DNA from: Planctomycetota bacterium
Lineage (GTDB): Bacteria > Planctomycetota > Planctomycetia > Gemmatales > Gemmataceae
Direction of reading: 5' to 3'
DNA length: 59,376 nucleotides
Assembly (NCBI GenBank): GCA_016191165.1
Contig: JACPPF010000172.1
Span: 1-59,376, forward strand
In this document: one piece after another, positions 52,087-59,268 of the stretch
Layout of the letters: each line of letters begins with the position of its first letter
How positions within the stretch are numbered: the stretch's first letter is position 1
Position numbers and translations under genes: made by a program
The notes under the pieces: model-generated
The model's database searches: none
Told to the model about the DNA's origin: nothing
Seen by the model: the letters and a program-made list of their open reading frames with translations, nothing else

Positions 52087-52995
52087 TCAGGTTTCTACCG
52101 GTTGAATCGCCTCACTCGTCTCCCTCTGAGCCATGCGTCGGTGATTCCAAGCGAGTGGCAACCCGACTCCCATGGCCGCACCGGCATAGAAGAGGATGAC
52201 GAACAGCACGCCGCCGCCCACCGGGTCAGGCGGCGGAAAAAGCCGGGCGCTGATGAGCAACGCCAGATTCATGTTCCGCATGGTGATCTCGATGCCCACC
52301 GCCATGCGATCCGCGCGCGGCCAGCCAAAGAGCCGAAACGGAAACATATTGACTTGCTGGCCCAAAAGGCAAAACAGAATGATCGCCAACGGCACTCGCA
52401 ATCCGTATTCCAGCGGTTTGATACGGCCGCTGCCGAGCGAACCGGCAACCATCACGATCACCACGGCCAGGCCGATGCGAATGCAGATATTGGAAAGGAT
52501 TTGCCGGTGCCTGGGTACAAGACGTCCCAGCGTCAACCCGACCACGAGCGGCAGAAGCAGGCAGAGGGCAACATCGATCATCACATCGGCGACGGGCATC
52601 ACAAAGTCCGCAGTGTACTGGGTGGCCAGGAGTTGCAGCATGGCCGGCACGGTGAGCAGTGACAACAGCGTGCTCACGCCGGTCAAGGAGATGGACAGCG
52701 CCATGTTGCCGCGGCCAAAATAGGCGAAGAACTTGGACAGCGCCCCGCCGGGCATGGCGGCGACGAGGATCATGCCGACCGCGATGCCTCCCTCCAGGCC
52801 AAAGGTGGCGTTGATGACGACCGCGAAAAGCGGAATGACGAAGATCTGGCCAAGAAGTCCGGAGAGGAACGACCGGGGCCGGCGGGCAATCTCGACGAAA
52901 TCGCCGAGGGAAAGCGTGATGCCCATGCCGAGCGTGAAGAGCACAAGTTGGGTGCGCGCGAAGAGATACTCGTATCCCGGGTACCAATCGAACAT
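52087..52995 (-). CDS. bile acid:sodium symporter family transporter
   Basis: A 302-residue membrane protein with ~9-10 hydrophobic helices. The family phrases are QLVLFTLGMGITLSLGDFVE (~17-36), AVGMILVAAMPGGALSKFFA (~72-91), MALSISLTGVSTLLSLLTVP (~97, the crossover helix with the GVSTLLSL sequence) and ADRMAVGIEITMRNMNLALL (~235, E-x-x-M-x-N-x-x-L Na+ site). Members carry bile-acid-like or other organic anions with sodium; the natural substrate in planctomycetes is unknown. A single gene between a repeat and the tRNA-associated gene. Confidence 0.92.
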   Translation of the reverse strand: MFDWYPGYEYLFARTQLVLFTLGMGITLSLGDFVEIARRPRSFLSGLLGQIFVIPLFAVVINATFGLEGGIAVGMILVAAMPGGALSKFFAYFGRGNMALSISLTGVSTLLSLLTVPAMLQLLATQYTADFVMPVADVMIDVALCLLLPLVVGLTLGRLVPRHRQILSNICIRIGLAVVIVMVAGSLGSGRIKPLEYGLRVPLAIILFCLLGQQVNMFPFRLFGWPRADRMAVGIEITMRNMNLALLISARLFPPPDPVGGGVLFVILFYAGAAMGVGLPLAWNHRRMAQRETSEAIQPVET

Positions 52996-53070
52996 GACGC
53001 CATCGATCCGTGGGCCAGGCAGCGTGGGGAGACAGCATCATTAAATGGAAAACAACAAAACAAGCACCGG

Positions 53071-53817
53071 TCACACGCGATTGGGCCTCTTCAACGGCTC
53101 GCAATATTTGCGGATATCCGCGCGCGTCGCAACGTGCGTCTGGCGTGCGAAGACGGCTCGCCCATACCGGGCCACCGCTTCGGCGCGCGTGAGGCCGGCC
53201 TGCCACAGCGCATCTTCCATTCGGAGGGGCGCCCCCAGATGATCCAGGCCAGGGTGTTTGGGAAAGGCTTCCAGCTCGACGCGCAGCCAGAGGCCATCTT
53301 TGCGAAAATACACGCGGTCGAAATCAACGGCAACCTGCTTCAGGGGTGGAGCGCTCCTGGGCCGGCGCGCCTGGCGGCGAACCCGCTTCAAAAGTCCGGT
53401 TCGTGGGCACACATAGAAAAGCGGATTGCCCCAGGCGCCGAGGGGGATGCCCACGCCGTATCCATCGCCCCGGCACAGGACGCCGTCGATGATGGTGACA
53501 CGCGTAGCGACGTAATCCAGGACATGATCGCGAACATGATCCTGGACGGCGGAATCGCGGCTGATGTGCTGGGAGATTTCCGAAAAGACTTTGTTCCACG
53601 GCCGGCCGATTTGTTTGTGCAGGTAGCGGCGCAGAGGCCCGAGGTGTTCGTTCAGCAACTTCCGGCACGGCCCAACGGACCGCTTCATTCCCTCTCGCTT
53701 CGGGGTTTCATCCGAAGGAAAGCGCTGGAGCTTGCGGCGTGCGCCCTTGCCTCGGCCTCGCAATCGAGATCCGATTCGCGGGCGTTCGACGATTACTTTG
53801 GCCATATCGGGTCGCAC
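53071..53817 (-). CDS. unrecognised basic protein downstream of the tRNA array
   Basis: A 248-residue protein. It starts at GTG (53817) because AAGGAGAATTCCC lies directly upstream; a later ATG at 53805 has no such site. The N-terminus is very basic (RIGSRLRGRGKGARRKLQRF), suggesting RNA or ribosome contact. The rest includes KLLNEHLGPLRRYLHKQIGR (~53), YGVGIPLGAWGNPLFYVCPR (~120) and FRKDGLWLRVELEAFPKHPG (~170). I do not recognise a family. Its start lies 29 bases after the last tRNA of the array on the same strand, so it may be carried on the tRNA transcript. Confidence 0.65.
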   Translation of the reverse strand: MRPDMAKVIVERPRIGSRLRGRGKGARRKLQRFPSDETPKREGMKRSVGPCRKLLNEHLGPLRRYLHKQIGRPWNKVFSEISQHISRDSAVQDHVRDHVLDYVATRVTIIDGVLCRGDGYGVGIPLGAWGNPLFYVCPRTGLLKRVRRQARRPRSAPPLKQVAVDFDRVYFRKDGLWLRVELEAFPKHPGLDHLGAPLRMEDALWQAGLTRAEAVARYGRAVFARQTHVATRADIRKYCEPLKRPNRV

Positions 53818-53846
53818 GGGAATTCTCCTTCAAAAAAACGGTTCAG

Positions 53847-53926
53847 TGGTCGAGGTGGGAGTCGAACCCACAGACAATCACCATCCTCTCAAGATGGCCG
53901 CTTTACCGGTATTTGCGTACTCGACC
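53847..53926 (-). tRNA. tRNA-Leu(GAG) with short (9-nt) variable arm
   Basis: An 80-nt cloverleaf: acceptor GGTCGAG/CTCGACC with discriminator A, D-stem CGC/GCG around a 13-nt loop, anticodon stem CCATC/GATGG with loop TTGAGAG (anticodon GAG), variable region TGATTGTCT, and T-stem GTGGG/CCCAC with TTCGACT. Normal bacterial Leu tRNAs have a 12-15-nt variable arm with its own stem. CCA is not encoded. Confidence 0.82.
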
Positions 53927-53942
53927 GCCCTTGGGACCCCTT

Positions 53943-54016
53943 TAGCACGGGTGGGATTCGAACCCACACAAACCAAGGTTTGAGCTTGGCCGCTCTGCCG
54001 GTTGGCGTACCGTGCC
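53943..54016 (-). tRNA. tRNA with Leu anticodon CAA but a 5-nt variable loop
   Basis: A 74-nt cloverleaf: acceptor GGCACGG/CCGTGCT (G1-T72 wobble) with discriminator A, D-arm CGC CAACCGGCAGA GCG (Leu-like), anticodon stem CCAAG/CTTGG with loop CTCAAAC (anticodon CAA), variable TTTGT, T-stem GTGGG/CCCAC. The class II long arm expected for Leu is absent. Confidence 0.82.
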
Positions 54017-54038
54017 GAATCGCTGTTTGCGAAAATCG

Positions 54039-54115
54039 GGTAGTGTCTCAGTTTGATGGTAGACCTCACGCTCCGCGTGAGGAATTCCATGCGCCGAAGC
54101 AAAGTGAGACACCAC
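54039..54115. mobile_element. 77-bp miniature inverted-repeat element within the tRNA array
   Basis: Outer arms GGTAGTGTCTCA and TGAGACACCAC are inverted, with an inner perfect hairpin CCTCACGC/GCGTGAGG (54064-54082). The element is flanked by identical 9-bp direct repeats CGAAAATCG (54030-54038 and 54116-54124), as expected for a target-site duplication. No coding capacity. Confidence 0.75.
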
Positions 54116-54169
54116 CGAAAATCGCGCTCGCGCGGCGCCATGCGAGCGCAAAGCCGCAAACGGACGCAG

Positions 54170-54244
54170 CGTCCCCGGCGGGATTTGAACCCGCGACCTT
54201 CTCCGTGACAGGGAGACGAGCACTCCGGGCTGCTCCACGAGGAC
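54170..54244 (-). tRNA. tRNA-Asp(GTC)
   Basis: A 75-nt canonical cloverleaf: acceptor GTCCTCG/CGGGGAC with discriminator G, D-stem GAGC/GCTC, anticodon stem TCTCC/GGAGA with loop CTGTCAC (anticodon GTC), variable AGGTC, T-stem GCGGG/CCCGC with TTCAAAT. Confidence 0.92.
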
Positions 54245-54266
54245 TGGAAGAATTCCCTGGCAACAG

Positions 54267-54340
54267 TGCCTGGAGTGGGATTCGAACTCACATCCGCTCG
54301 GGTTTAAGCCGAGCCGCTCTACCGGTTGGCGCATCCAGGC
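54267..54340 (-). tRNA. tRNA with Leu anticodon TAA but a 5-nt variable loop
   Basis: A 74-nt cloverleaf: acceptor GCCTGGA/TCCAGGC with discriminator A, D-arm CGC CAACCGGTAGA GCG, anticodon stem CTCGG/CCGAG with loop CTTAAAC (anticodon TAA), variable CGGAT, and T-stem GTGAG/CCCAC with one A-C mismatch. Class I shape with a Leu anticodon. Confidence 0.82.
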
Positions 54341-54372
54341 CGGCGCGCCGGTCCCGAAATGGGGCCGGAGAT

Positions 54373-54443
54373 ATCCGAGGGCGGGAATCGAATCGGCGTC
54401 TCCTGGGTCAAAGCCAGGCGTGTTGCCATTACACCACTCCGGA
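54373..54443 (-). tRNA. degenerate tRNA-Gln(TTG)
   Basis: A 71-nt fold: acceptor TCCGGAG/CCTCGGA with one A-C mismatch, discriminator T (Gln normally G), D-stem GTGT/ACAC, perfect anticodon stem CCTGG/CCAGG with loop CTTTGAC (anticodon TTG), but a weak T-stem (GCCGA/CCCGC, two mismatches). It could be a decaying or specialised tRNA. Confidence 0.7.
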
Positions 54444-54447
54444 AACA

Positions 54448-54513
54448 GGGGTTAGGGGTTAGGGGTCAGGGGTCAGGGGTTAGGGGTTGGCAACTATCCA
54501 CTATCCACTATCC
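54448..54513. repeat. telomere-like G-tract repeats plus ACTATCC triplet between tRNA genes
   Basis: Seven-base units GGGGTTA / GGGGTCA are repeated six times (54448-54490), immediately followed by three units of ACTATCC (54493-54513). Six G4 tracts spaced by 3 bases could form a G-quadruplex on the plus strand, that is, on the non-template side of the leftward tRNA transcript. Confidence 0.85.
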
Positions 54514-54520
54514 ACTCGAT

Positions 54521-54592
54521 TGGGATCGGAGGGAGTCGAACCCTCACCCCCTGATTAAAAGTCAGGTCCGCTGCCATTACGATCACGATCCC
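54521..54592 (-). tRNA. tRNA-Lys(TTT)
   Basis: A 72-nt fold: acceptor GGGATCG/CGATCCC with discriminator A, a short D-stem (TCG/CGG), anticodon stem CCTGA/TCAGG with loop CTTTTAA (anticodon TTT), variable GGGT and T-stem GAGGG/CCCTC with TTCGACT. Confidence 0.87.
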
Positions 54593-54651
54593 GACAACGC
54601 TTGCATTTCACGCCCTCGCGGCAGTTTGCAAGCGCTGAACGCAAATGGCAG

Positions 54652-54724
54652 TGGCTCGTACGGGAATCGAACCCGTCTCTGCTGTGTGAAAAACAGCGAT
54701 CCTCCGCCAATAGACGAACGAGCC
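54652..54724 (-). tRNA. tRNA-Glu(TTC)
   Basis: A 73-nt fold: acceptor GGCTCGT/ACGAGCC with discriminator A, a Glu-like D-arm starting TCGTCTATTGGCGGAGGAT, anticodon stem GCTGT/ACAGC with loop TTTTCAC (anticodon TTC) and T-stem ACGGG/CCCGT with TTCGATT. It is the first gene of the array in transcription direction. Confidence 0.9.
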
Positions 54725-54747
54725 AAAAAAAAAACGGCCAGGCGCCG
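54725..54747 (-). terminator. possible terminator between ribBA and the tRNA array
   Basis: On the minus strand a weak CGGC/GCCG stem (within GCGGCGCCTGGCCG) is followed by ten T residues (54725-54734), just before tRNA-Glu. It would separate ribBA transcripts from the array. The rest of 54748-55019 holds a further inverted pair (GACACCTG / CAGGTGTC, 54753-54796) and no gene. Confidence 0.4.
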
Positions 54748-55019
54748 CAATCGACACCTGGTCCGTTTCTGGACCGCCGCTTGGTCAGCAGGTGTCATCG
54801 CCAGCGCGGATCGGGTTTCCGCACCACGCGCGGCAATTCGAGCCGCTCGGGTTGCAAACGTTCAGGAGTTAATGCGAGGAAGTTCATGGTTTTTTCTTTG
54901 GAAATCGAGGTCGCCTGTTTCAGACGTAGAAGTGAGCCGTCAATTGCGCGCGAGGTTCGCGGTTTTTTTCAAAAACCCAAAAACCCAGGAGTGCACGCAC
55001 AGAACCCCCGGGATCGAAC

Positions 55020-56267
55020 TCAGCCAACGTCATCGAGAAGGTGGCCGAGCTTGTCCTTTTTGGTTTTGAGGTAGCGAGCGTTGCTCTGGTTCGGCTCGAT
55101 GCGAATCGGAACGCGTTCGCTGATGTGCAAGCCGTATCCGTCGATGCCGACGACCTTGCGGGGATTGTTGGTCAACAACCGGATGTCGCGAACGCCGAGA
55201 TCGATGAGAATCTGGGCGCCGATGCCATACTGGCGCAGGTCGGGCGGGAAGCCGAGCTTCTGGTTGGCCTCGACGGTGTCCAGGTTTTCCTCTTGTTGAA
55301 GTTTGTACGCTTGAAGTTTGGGCAAAAGCCCAATGCCGCGGCCTTCCTGGCGCATGTAGAGGACGACGCCCTTGCCTGCCTGGGCGACCTGGGCCATGGC
55401 CTGGTGGAGTTGCGGTCCGCAGTCGCACAACATGCTGCCCAGGATGTCGCCGGTCAGACATTGGCTGTGAATGCGCACCAGGATCGGCTCGGTCTGGATG
55501 GGGACCACGCCGTTGACCTCCATGCCGACACCGCCCAGGCACATGGCCAGGTGTGGTTCCGGATCGACGACGGAGGTGTACGGGATCAGATCAAATTCCC
55601 CGAAGCGGGTCGGCAGCTTCACGGTGAGTTCGCGATGGATCAAGCGTTCGCGTTTGCGCCGATGCTTGATGAGGTCTTCGATCGTACACATCTTGAGATT
55701 GTTTTGCTTGGAGAACTCGCGCAGGTAAGGCAGCCGGGCCATCGTACCGTCCGGGTGGACAATCTCGCAAATGACCGCGGCTTCCTTGAAGCCCGCCAGG
55801 CGAGCGAGATCGACACTCCCTTCCGTATGCCCGGCGCGGACGAGCACGCCGCCATCCTTGGCGCGTAGGCCGTCCACGTGGCCCTTGCCGCGGATCAGGT
55901 CGGCGGGGCCCGATTTGTCATCGATGGCCACCGCGACCGTGCGCGCCCGATCGAAGGCGCTCGTGCCAGTGGTGATGCCGTAGCGGGCATCGATTTTCTG
56001 TGTGAATGGCGTCGTCGGCCCTTCGTTGGAACCGGTGGTGACTTCCAGATGCAGGCGATCGCAAATCGACCCGGACATCGCCAGGCACACGATGCCGCAG
56101 GCGTTGCGCATCATGAAGTTGATCGCGTCCGGCGTGGCGCACTCGGCCGGGATGATCACATCGCCTTCGTTCTCGCGCTGTTCGTCATCAACGAGAATGA
56201 CCATGCGCCCGGCTTTAAGTTCGGCCAGCGCGTCTTCGATGGAGACGAAATCCTGTGAATTTGGCAT
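55020..56267 (-). CDS. ribBA: bifunctional riboflavin biosynthesis protein RibBA
   Basis: A 415-residue fusion. The N-terminal DHBP synthase (1-~205) has DDEQRENEGDVIIPAECATP (26-45, acidic metal site), YGITTGTSAFDRARTV (~95) and GHVDGLRAKDGGVLVRAGHT (~127). The C-terminal GTP cyclohydrolase II (~210-405) has HSQCLTGDILGSMLCDCG with the zinc cysteines, MRQEGRGIGLLPKLQAYKLQ and LLTNNPRKVVGIDGYGL. The two activities make 3,4-dihydroxybutanone-4-P from ribulose-5-P and the pyrimidine precursor from GTP for riboflavin. No FMN riboswitch is visible in the 130 bases upstream. It is a single gene upstream of the tRNA array. Confidence 0.97.
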   Translation of the reverse strand: MPNSQDFVSIEDALAELKAGRMVILVDDEQRENEGDVIIPAECATPDAINFMMRNACGIVCLAMSGSICDRLHLEVTTGSNEGPTTPFTQKIDARYGITTGTSAFDRARTVAVAIDDKSGPADLIRGKGHVDGLRAKDGGVLVRAGHTEGSVDLARLAGFKEAAVICEIVHPDGTMARLPYLREFSKQNNLKMCTIEDLIKHRRKRERLIHRELTVKLPTRFGEFDLIPYTSVVDPEPHLAMCLGGVGMEVNGVVPIQTEPILVRIHSQCLTGDILGSMLCDCGPQLHQAMAQVAQAGKGVVLYMRQEGRGIGLLPKLQAYKLQQEENLDTVEANQKLGFPPDLRQYGIGAQILIDLGVRDIRLLTNNPRKVVGIDGYGLHISERVPIRIEPNQSNARYLKTKKDKLGHLLDDVG

Positions 56268-56397
56268 GTTAGTTGCCTGAGGGATTCAACGCTTCAGGTT
56301 TACGACGCGGCTGTCCTTATCTTATCGGCAGAGGCGCGGCGCGGAAAACGCCTGTGCGGAATTGACAGGGAGCGTGCTGTGTGTCATGCTGGCGGGC

Positions 56398-57327
56398 ATG
56401 GAACACGATCAACGGTTCAAGGCTTTGCTGCGGACCTTCTTCGCCGAGTTCTTGCTGCTGTTTTTCGCCGAGTGGGCGGCCCGTTTCGATCTCACCAAGA
56501 TCGAATGGCTTGACAAGGAGCTGTTGGCTGGCGATTCGGAGTCGTCGCCCCACTTGCTGGACATGGTTGCGCGCGTCGGGGTGCGACACCCGGTCGAGGG
56601 GTATCACGCCGAGGCGGAAACTCCCTGGCTGGTTCTCGTGCATATTGAGATCGAATCCGCCGACCAGACGACGCGGATCAAACCGAGGATGCCGCGTTAC
56701 TATCATCGGTTGCGGGCGGAGCATGAGCTGCCGGTCTTGCCGATCGTCATCTACTTGAATGTACATCTTGAGGGCATTGGTGAGGACGTATATCGCGAGC
56801 GGTTTTGGGAATTCGAGGTCTGCACATTTCGGTACTTGTATGTGGGCCTGGCGGGCCTGGAGGCAGTAGAATATCTTCACGGGGACAACTGGCTGGGCGT
56901 CGCCTTGACGGCCCTCATGCGCATTCCGCCGGACCGCGTGGCATGGTTGGGCACCGAGGCGTTGCGACGGTTGAGCCAAGCGCCGTTGTCTGGTCAAAAG
57001 CGATACCTGCTGGCGGAATGCGTGCAAGCCTATTTGCCCCTGGATGAGACGCAAAGACAGGTGTATGATCGAATCCTGCAAAGCGAACCCTACGCGGAGG
57101 TGCGAGCGATGAACAAGACCATTTTTGATGAGGGCCTGGAGAAAGGCCAACTTCTCGGCGCACAGCGCATTGCATTTGCCCTTCTGGAAGAGCGATTCGG
57201 AGGCGTGTCGTCCGCGTTGCGGAAACACCTGGAAAGTCTGTCGCTGGATGAGCTTTCGTCTTTGACTCGTCGTATCTACCGCGCCGCGTCGCTGGAGGAA
57301 GTTGGGCTGGGCGGGCTCAAGGATTGA
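56398..57327 (+). CDS. Rpn-family PD-(D/E)XK nuclease-like protein
   Basis: A 309-residue protein. The start is the ATG at 56398 (MEHDQRFKALLRTFFAEFLL), the usual opening of these proteins. LDMVARVGVRHPVEG, then LVLVHIEIESADQ (~80-92) give the Asp ... E-x-x nuclease core of Rpn/transposase_31-type proteins, and YHRLRAEHELPVLPIVIYLN the next helix and strand. The C-terminal third is helical (GLEKGQLLGAQRIAFALLEE), as common in this family. Rpn proteins promote RecA-independent recombination or are linked to mobile DNA and phage defence. It is common in planctomycetes, often in many copies. Confidence 0.82.
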   Translation: MEHDQRFKALLRTFFAEFLLLFFAEWAARFDLTKIEWLDKELLAGDSESSPHLLDMVARVGVRHPVEGYHAEAETPWLVLVHIEIESADQTTRIKPRMPRYYHRLRAEHELPVLPIVIYLNVHLEGIGEDVYRERFWEFEVCTFRYLYVGLAGLEAVEYLHGDNWLGVALTALMRIPPDRVAWLGTEALRRLSQAPLSGQKRYLLAECVQAYLPLDETQRQVYDRILQSEPYAEVRAMNKTIFDEGLEKGQLLGAQRIAFALLEERFGGVSSALRKHLESLSLDELSSLTRRIYRAASLEEVGLGGLKD

Positions 57328-57429
57328 CCGGCCAGGTCTTAGTTCCGACAATGGGAGAGTGCCTCCCGCCAACAACACCCACTCCCCGCCTGGTCAAACG
57401 GTGACCACAACTGCTGAAAGAAACCTCTG

Positions 57430-58632
57430 ATGAGTCAACGTCGTGTCGGTTTATGGCTGATTGGCGCCGTCGGCGGAGTATGTTCCACCGCCGCCCTGGG
57501 CGTCTCCGCGTTGAGTCGCAAGCTGGTCGATACGACAAGCCTCGTGACCGCGACGCCGATGTTCGAGGGAATGGACCTCGACGGTTTCGACCATTTCGTG
57601 ATCGGCGGGCACGACATCCGCCGCTGCAACTACGTCGAATCCGTGCGTGAATTGCACCAGCGTTCCAATGTCTTCAACGAAGCCCTGATCCAGGCCTGCA
57701 CGCCCGACCTCGACCATTGGTCCGCCAACGTTCGCCCCGGAACCGTGCTCGGCTCCGGCCCGACCATCGGCAAGCTCGCCGACCTGCCCGAGGTCCAGCG
57801 TGTCAGCACGCCGATGGAAGCCATCGAACGGGTTCAGGCCGACCTGCGTGAGTTTCGCGCGCGCAACAAGCTCGATCAACTCGTGGTCGCCAATGTCTCC
57901 TCGACGGAACCGCCCAGGGATCTCGACGAACGCTACGACACCATCGCCAAGTTTCGCGCCGCCCTCGCGGCCAAGGATACCACGATTCCCGCTAGCGCCC
58001 TCTACGGCTGGGCGGCCCTCGAACTGGGCATCCCCTACATCAATTTCACGCCCTCTCTCGGCGCCTCCTTTCCCGCCGCCTTGCAACTCGCTCAGGAAAA
58101 GAAAACAACTGTCAGCGGCAAGGATGGCAAGACCGGCGAAACCCTCATGAAGACCGTCCTCGCTCCGATGTTCGCCTATCGCAACTTCAAGATCCTGAGC
58201 TGGGTCGGCCACAACATCTTCGGCAACCGCGACGGCGTCGTACTCGACGATCCAACCAACAAGGCGTCCAAGATTCAAACCAAAGATCAGGTCGTAAGCT
58301 CCATCGTCGGTTACAAGCCGAACACGCACGTGTCGATCGAGTACATCCCGTCGCTCGACGACTGGAAGACGGCGTGGGACCACATTCACTATCAGGGTTT
58401 CTTGAATACCAAGATGATCCTGCAATTCATCTGGCAAGGCTGCGACTCGCTCCTGGCCGCGCCGCTACTGCTCGACATCGTGCGCCTGACGCTGCTATCG
58501 CAACGCCGCGGCGAGGTCGGCATCCTCAAACATCTCGCGTGTTTTTTCAAAAGCCCGATGGGTTGCGACGAGCACGATTTCTTCAAGCAGATGGAGATGC
58601 TGGCGGGATATGCTGGAAGTGCGAAACAATAG
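57430..58632 (+). CDS. ino1: inositol-3-phosphate synthase
   Basis: A 400-residue NAD-dependent cyclase. MSQRRVGLWLIGAVGGVCST (1-20) is the Rossmann start. Family blocks are FDHFVIGGHDIRRCNYVESV (~55), LVVANVSSTEPPRDLDERYD (~150), GIPYINFTPSLGASFPAALQ (~200) and SWVGHNIFGNRDGVVLDDPT (~257-276). KTAWDHIHYQGFLNTKM (~315) holds further active-site residues. The enzyme turns glucose-6-P into inositol-3-P, the entry point to inositol phospholipids or inositol-derived compounds. The gene is a lone unit, divergent in orientation from the small genes at 58643-59085. Confidence 0.95.
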   Translation: MSQRRVGLWLIGAVGGVCSTAALGVSALSRKLVDTTSLVTATPMFEGMDLDGFDHFVIGGHDIRRCNYVESVRELHQRSNVFNEALIQACTPDLDHWSANVRPGTVLGSGPTIGKLADLPEVQRVSTPMEAIERVQADLREFRARNKLDQLVVANVSSTEPPRDLDERYDTIAKFRAALAAKDTTIPASALYGWAALELGIPYINFTPSLGASFPAALQLAQEKKTTVSGKDGKTGETLMKTVLAPMFAYRNFKILSWVGHNIFGNRDGVVLDDPTNKASKIQTKDQVVSSIVGYKPNTHVSIEYIPSLDDWKTAWDHIHYQGFLNTKMILQFIWQGCDSLLAAPLLLDIVRLTLLSQRRGEVGILKHLACFFKSPMGCDEHDFFKQMEMLAGYAGSAKQ

Positions 58633-58642
58633 CAAAAATAGC

Positions 58643-58864
58643 CTATGCGGCAGGTGGGTCAATGAAACGCACCACACTATCGGCCGCGAAGACGACACTG
58701 CCGCCGTCGGGCGTTCGCATCGCATACAAATCTCCCTCGCGCCGGATCGCCTCCGGATGAAGAACGATCACCTGTTGGCCGCTTGTGAACTCGATGCAAC
58801 ACTTGCGAAATGGCCGACGGTTGCAAAACGCTCGAAAGACGGTGTCAAATTGTTTTGACGTCAT
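58643..58864 (-). CDS. small protein, paralogue of its upstream neighbour
   Basis: A 73-residue protein starting at the ATG at 58864, which overlaps the stop of the upstream gene by four bases (ATGA). It has the phrase RRPFRKCCIEFTSGQQVIVL followed by HPEAIRREGDLYAM, which aligns with RKPFIPFVVELSDGETLVVP and HPPAFDASGAVFFG of its neighbour. This is a small family that I recall as frequent in planctomycetes (a short beta-rich 'PF-x-PF...HPE' fold), function unknown. Confidence 0.7.
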   Translation of the reverse strand: MTSKQFDTVFRAFCNRRPFRKCCIEFTSGQQVIVLHPEAIRREGDLYAMRTPDGGSVVFAADSVVRFIDPPAA

Positions 58865-59085
58865 ACGACTGCCTCGGAACTCAGCAACCGAATTTGGCGA
58901 ACGTTCTTGAACCAAAAATCGACCAGTCCGCCATCGGTGCCAAAAAAAACGGCCCCTGAGGCGTCAAAGGCCGGCGGATGCGGCACGACAAGGGTTTCAC
59001 CGTCACTCAACTCGACCACGAACGGAATGAAGGGTTTACGATGAACCAGTTCCGTTAGCTTCAATTCGACTTGTTTGATATCCAT
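58861..59085 (-). CDS. small protein, paralogue of its downstream neighbour
   Basis: A 74-residue protein starting at the ATG at 59085 (MDIKQVELKLTELVHRKPFI). The phrase KPFIPFVVELSDGETLVVPH followed by PPAFDASGAVFFGTDGG shows the same plan as the next gene: a short helix, then a beta meander with a conserved HP turn. The ATGA overlap means the two are translationally coupled, possibly as a heterodimer (inference). Upstream (59086-59268) there is no further gene. Confidence 0.7.
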   Translation of the reverse strand: MDIKQVELKLTELVHRKPFIPFVVELSDGETLVVPHPPAFDASGAVFFGTDGGLVDFWFKNVRQIRLLSSEAVV

Positions 59086-59268
59086 GTTTGCGCCCTCCAA
59101 GCCCATTTTAGCACAACACTATCATCACGCAAAGCGAAAACTTCCAATACCAGCCGAGTGCAGCCGAGCGCGGGGGGGCATCGCAGGACCATGACGATCT
59201 ACAATTCATTTCCGCTAAACTTTGCCGATTATTCCGCCGATAACGATCCCATCGAATAGGCAAATCCT

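Noticed and set aside
52948-54462. 504-codon rightward open frame across the tRNA array
   Set aside because: It runs through antisense of five tRNA genes and the basic protein gene; it is an open frame by composition only.
54748-54800. possible eighth tRNA with loop AGAAAC
   Set aside because: The central GGTCC/GGACC stem has a 6-base loop, lacks U33, and no acceptor or T-arm could be paired.
56268-56397. FMN riboswitch upstream of ribBA
   Set aside because: None of the conserved RFN segments (such as the CCCGACCGG-type core) is present.
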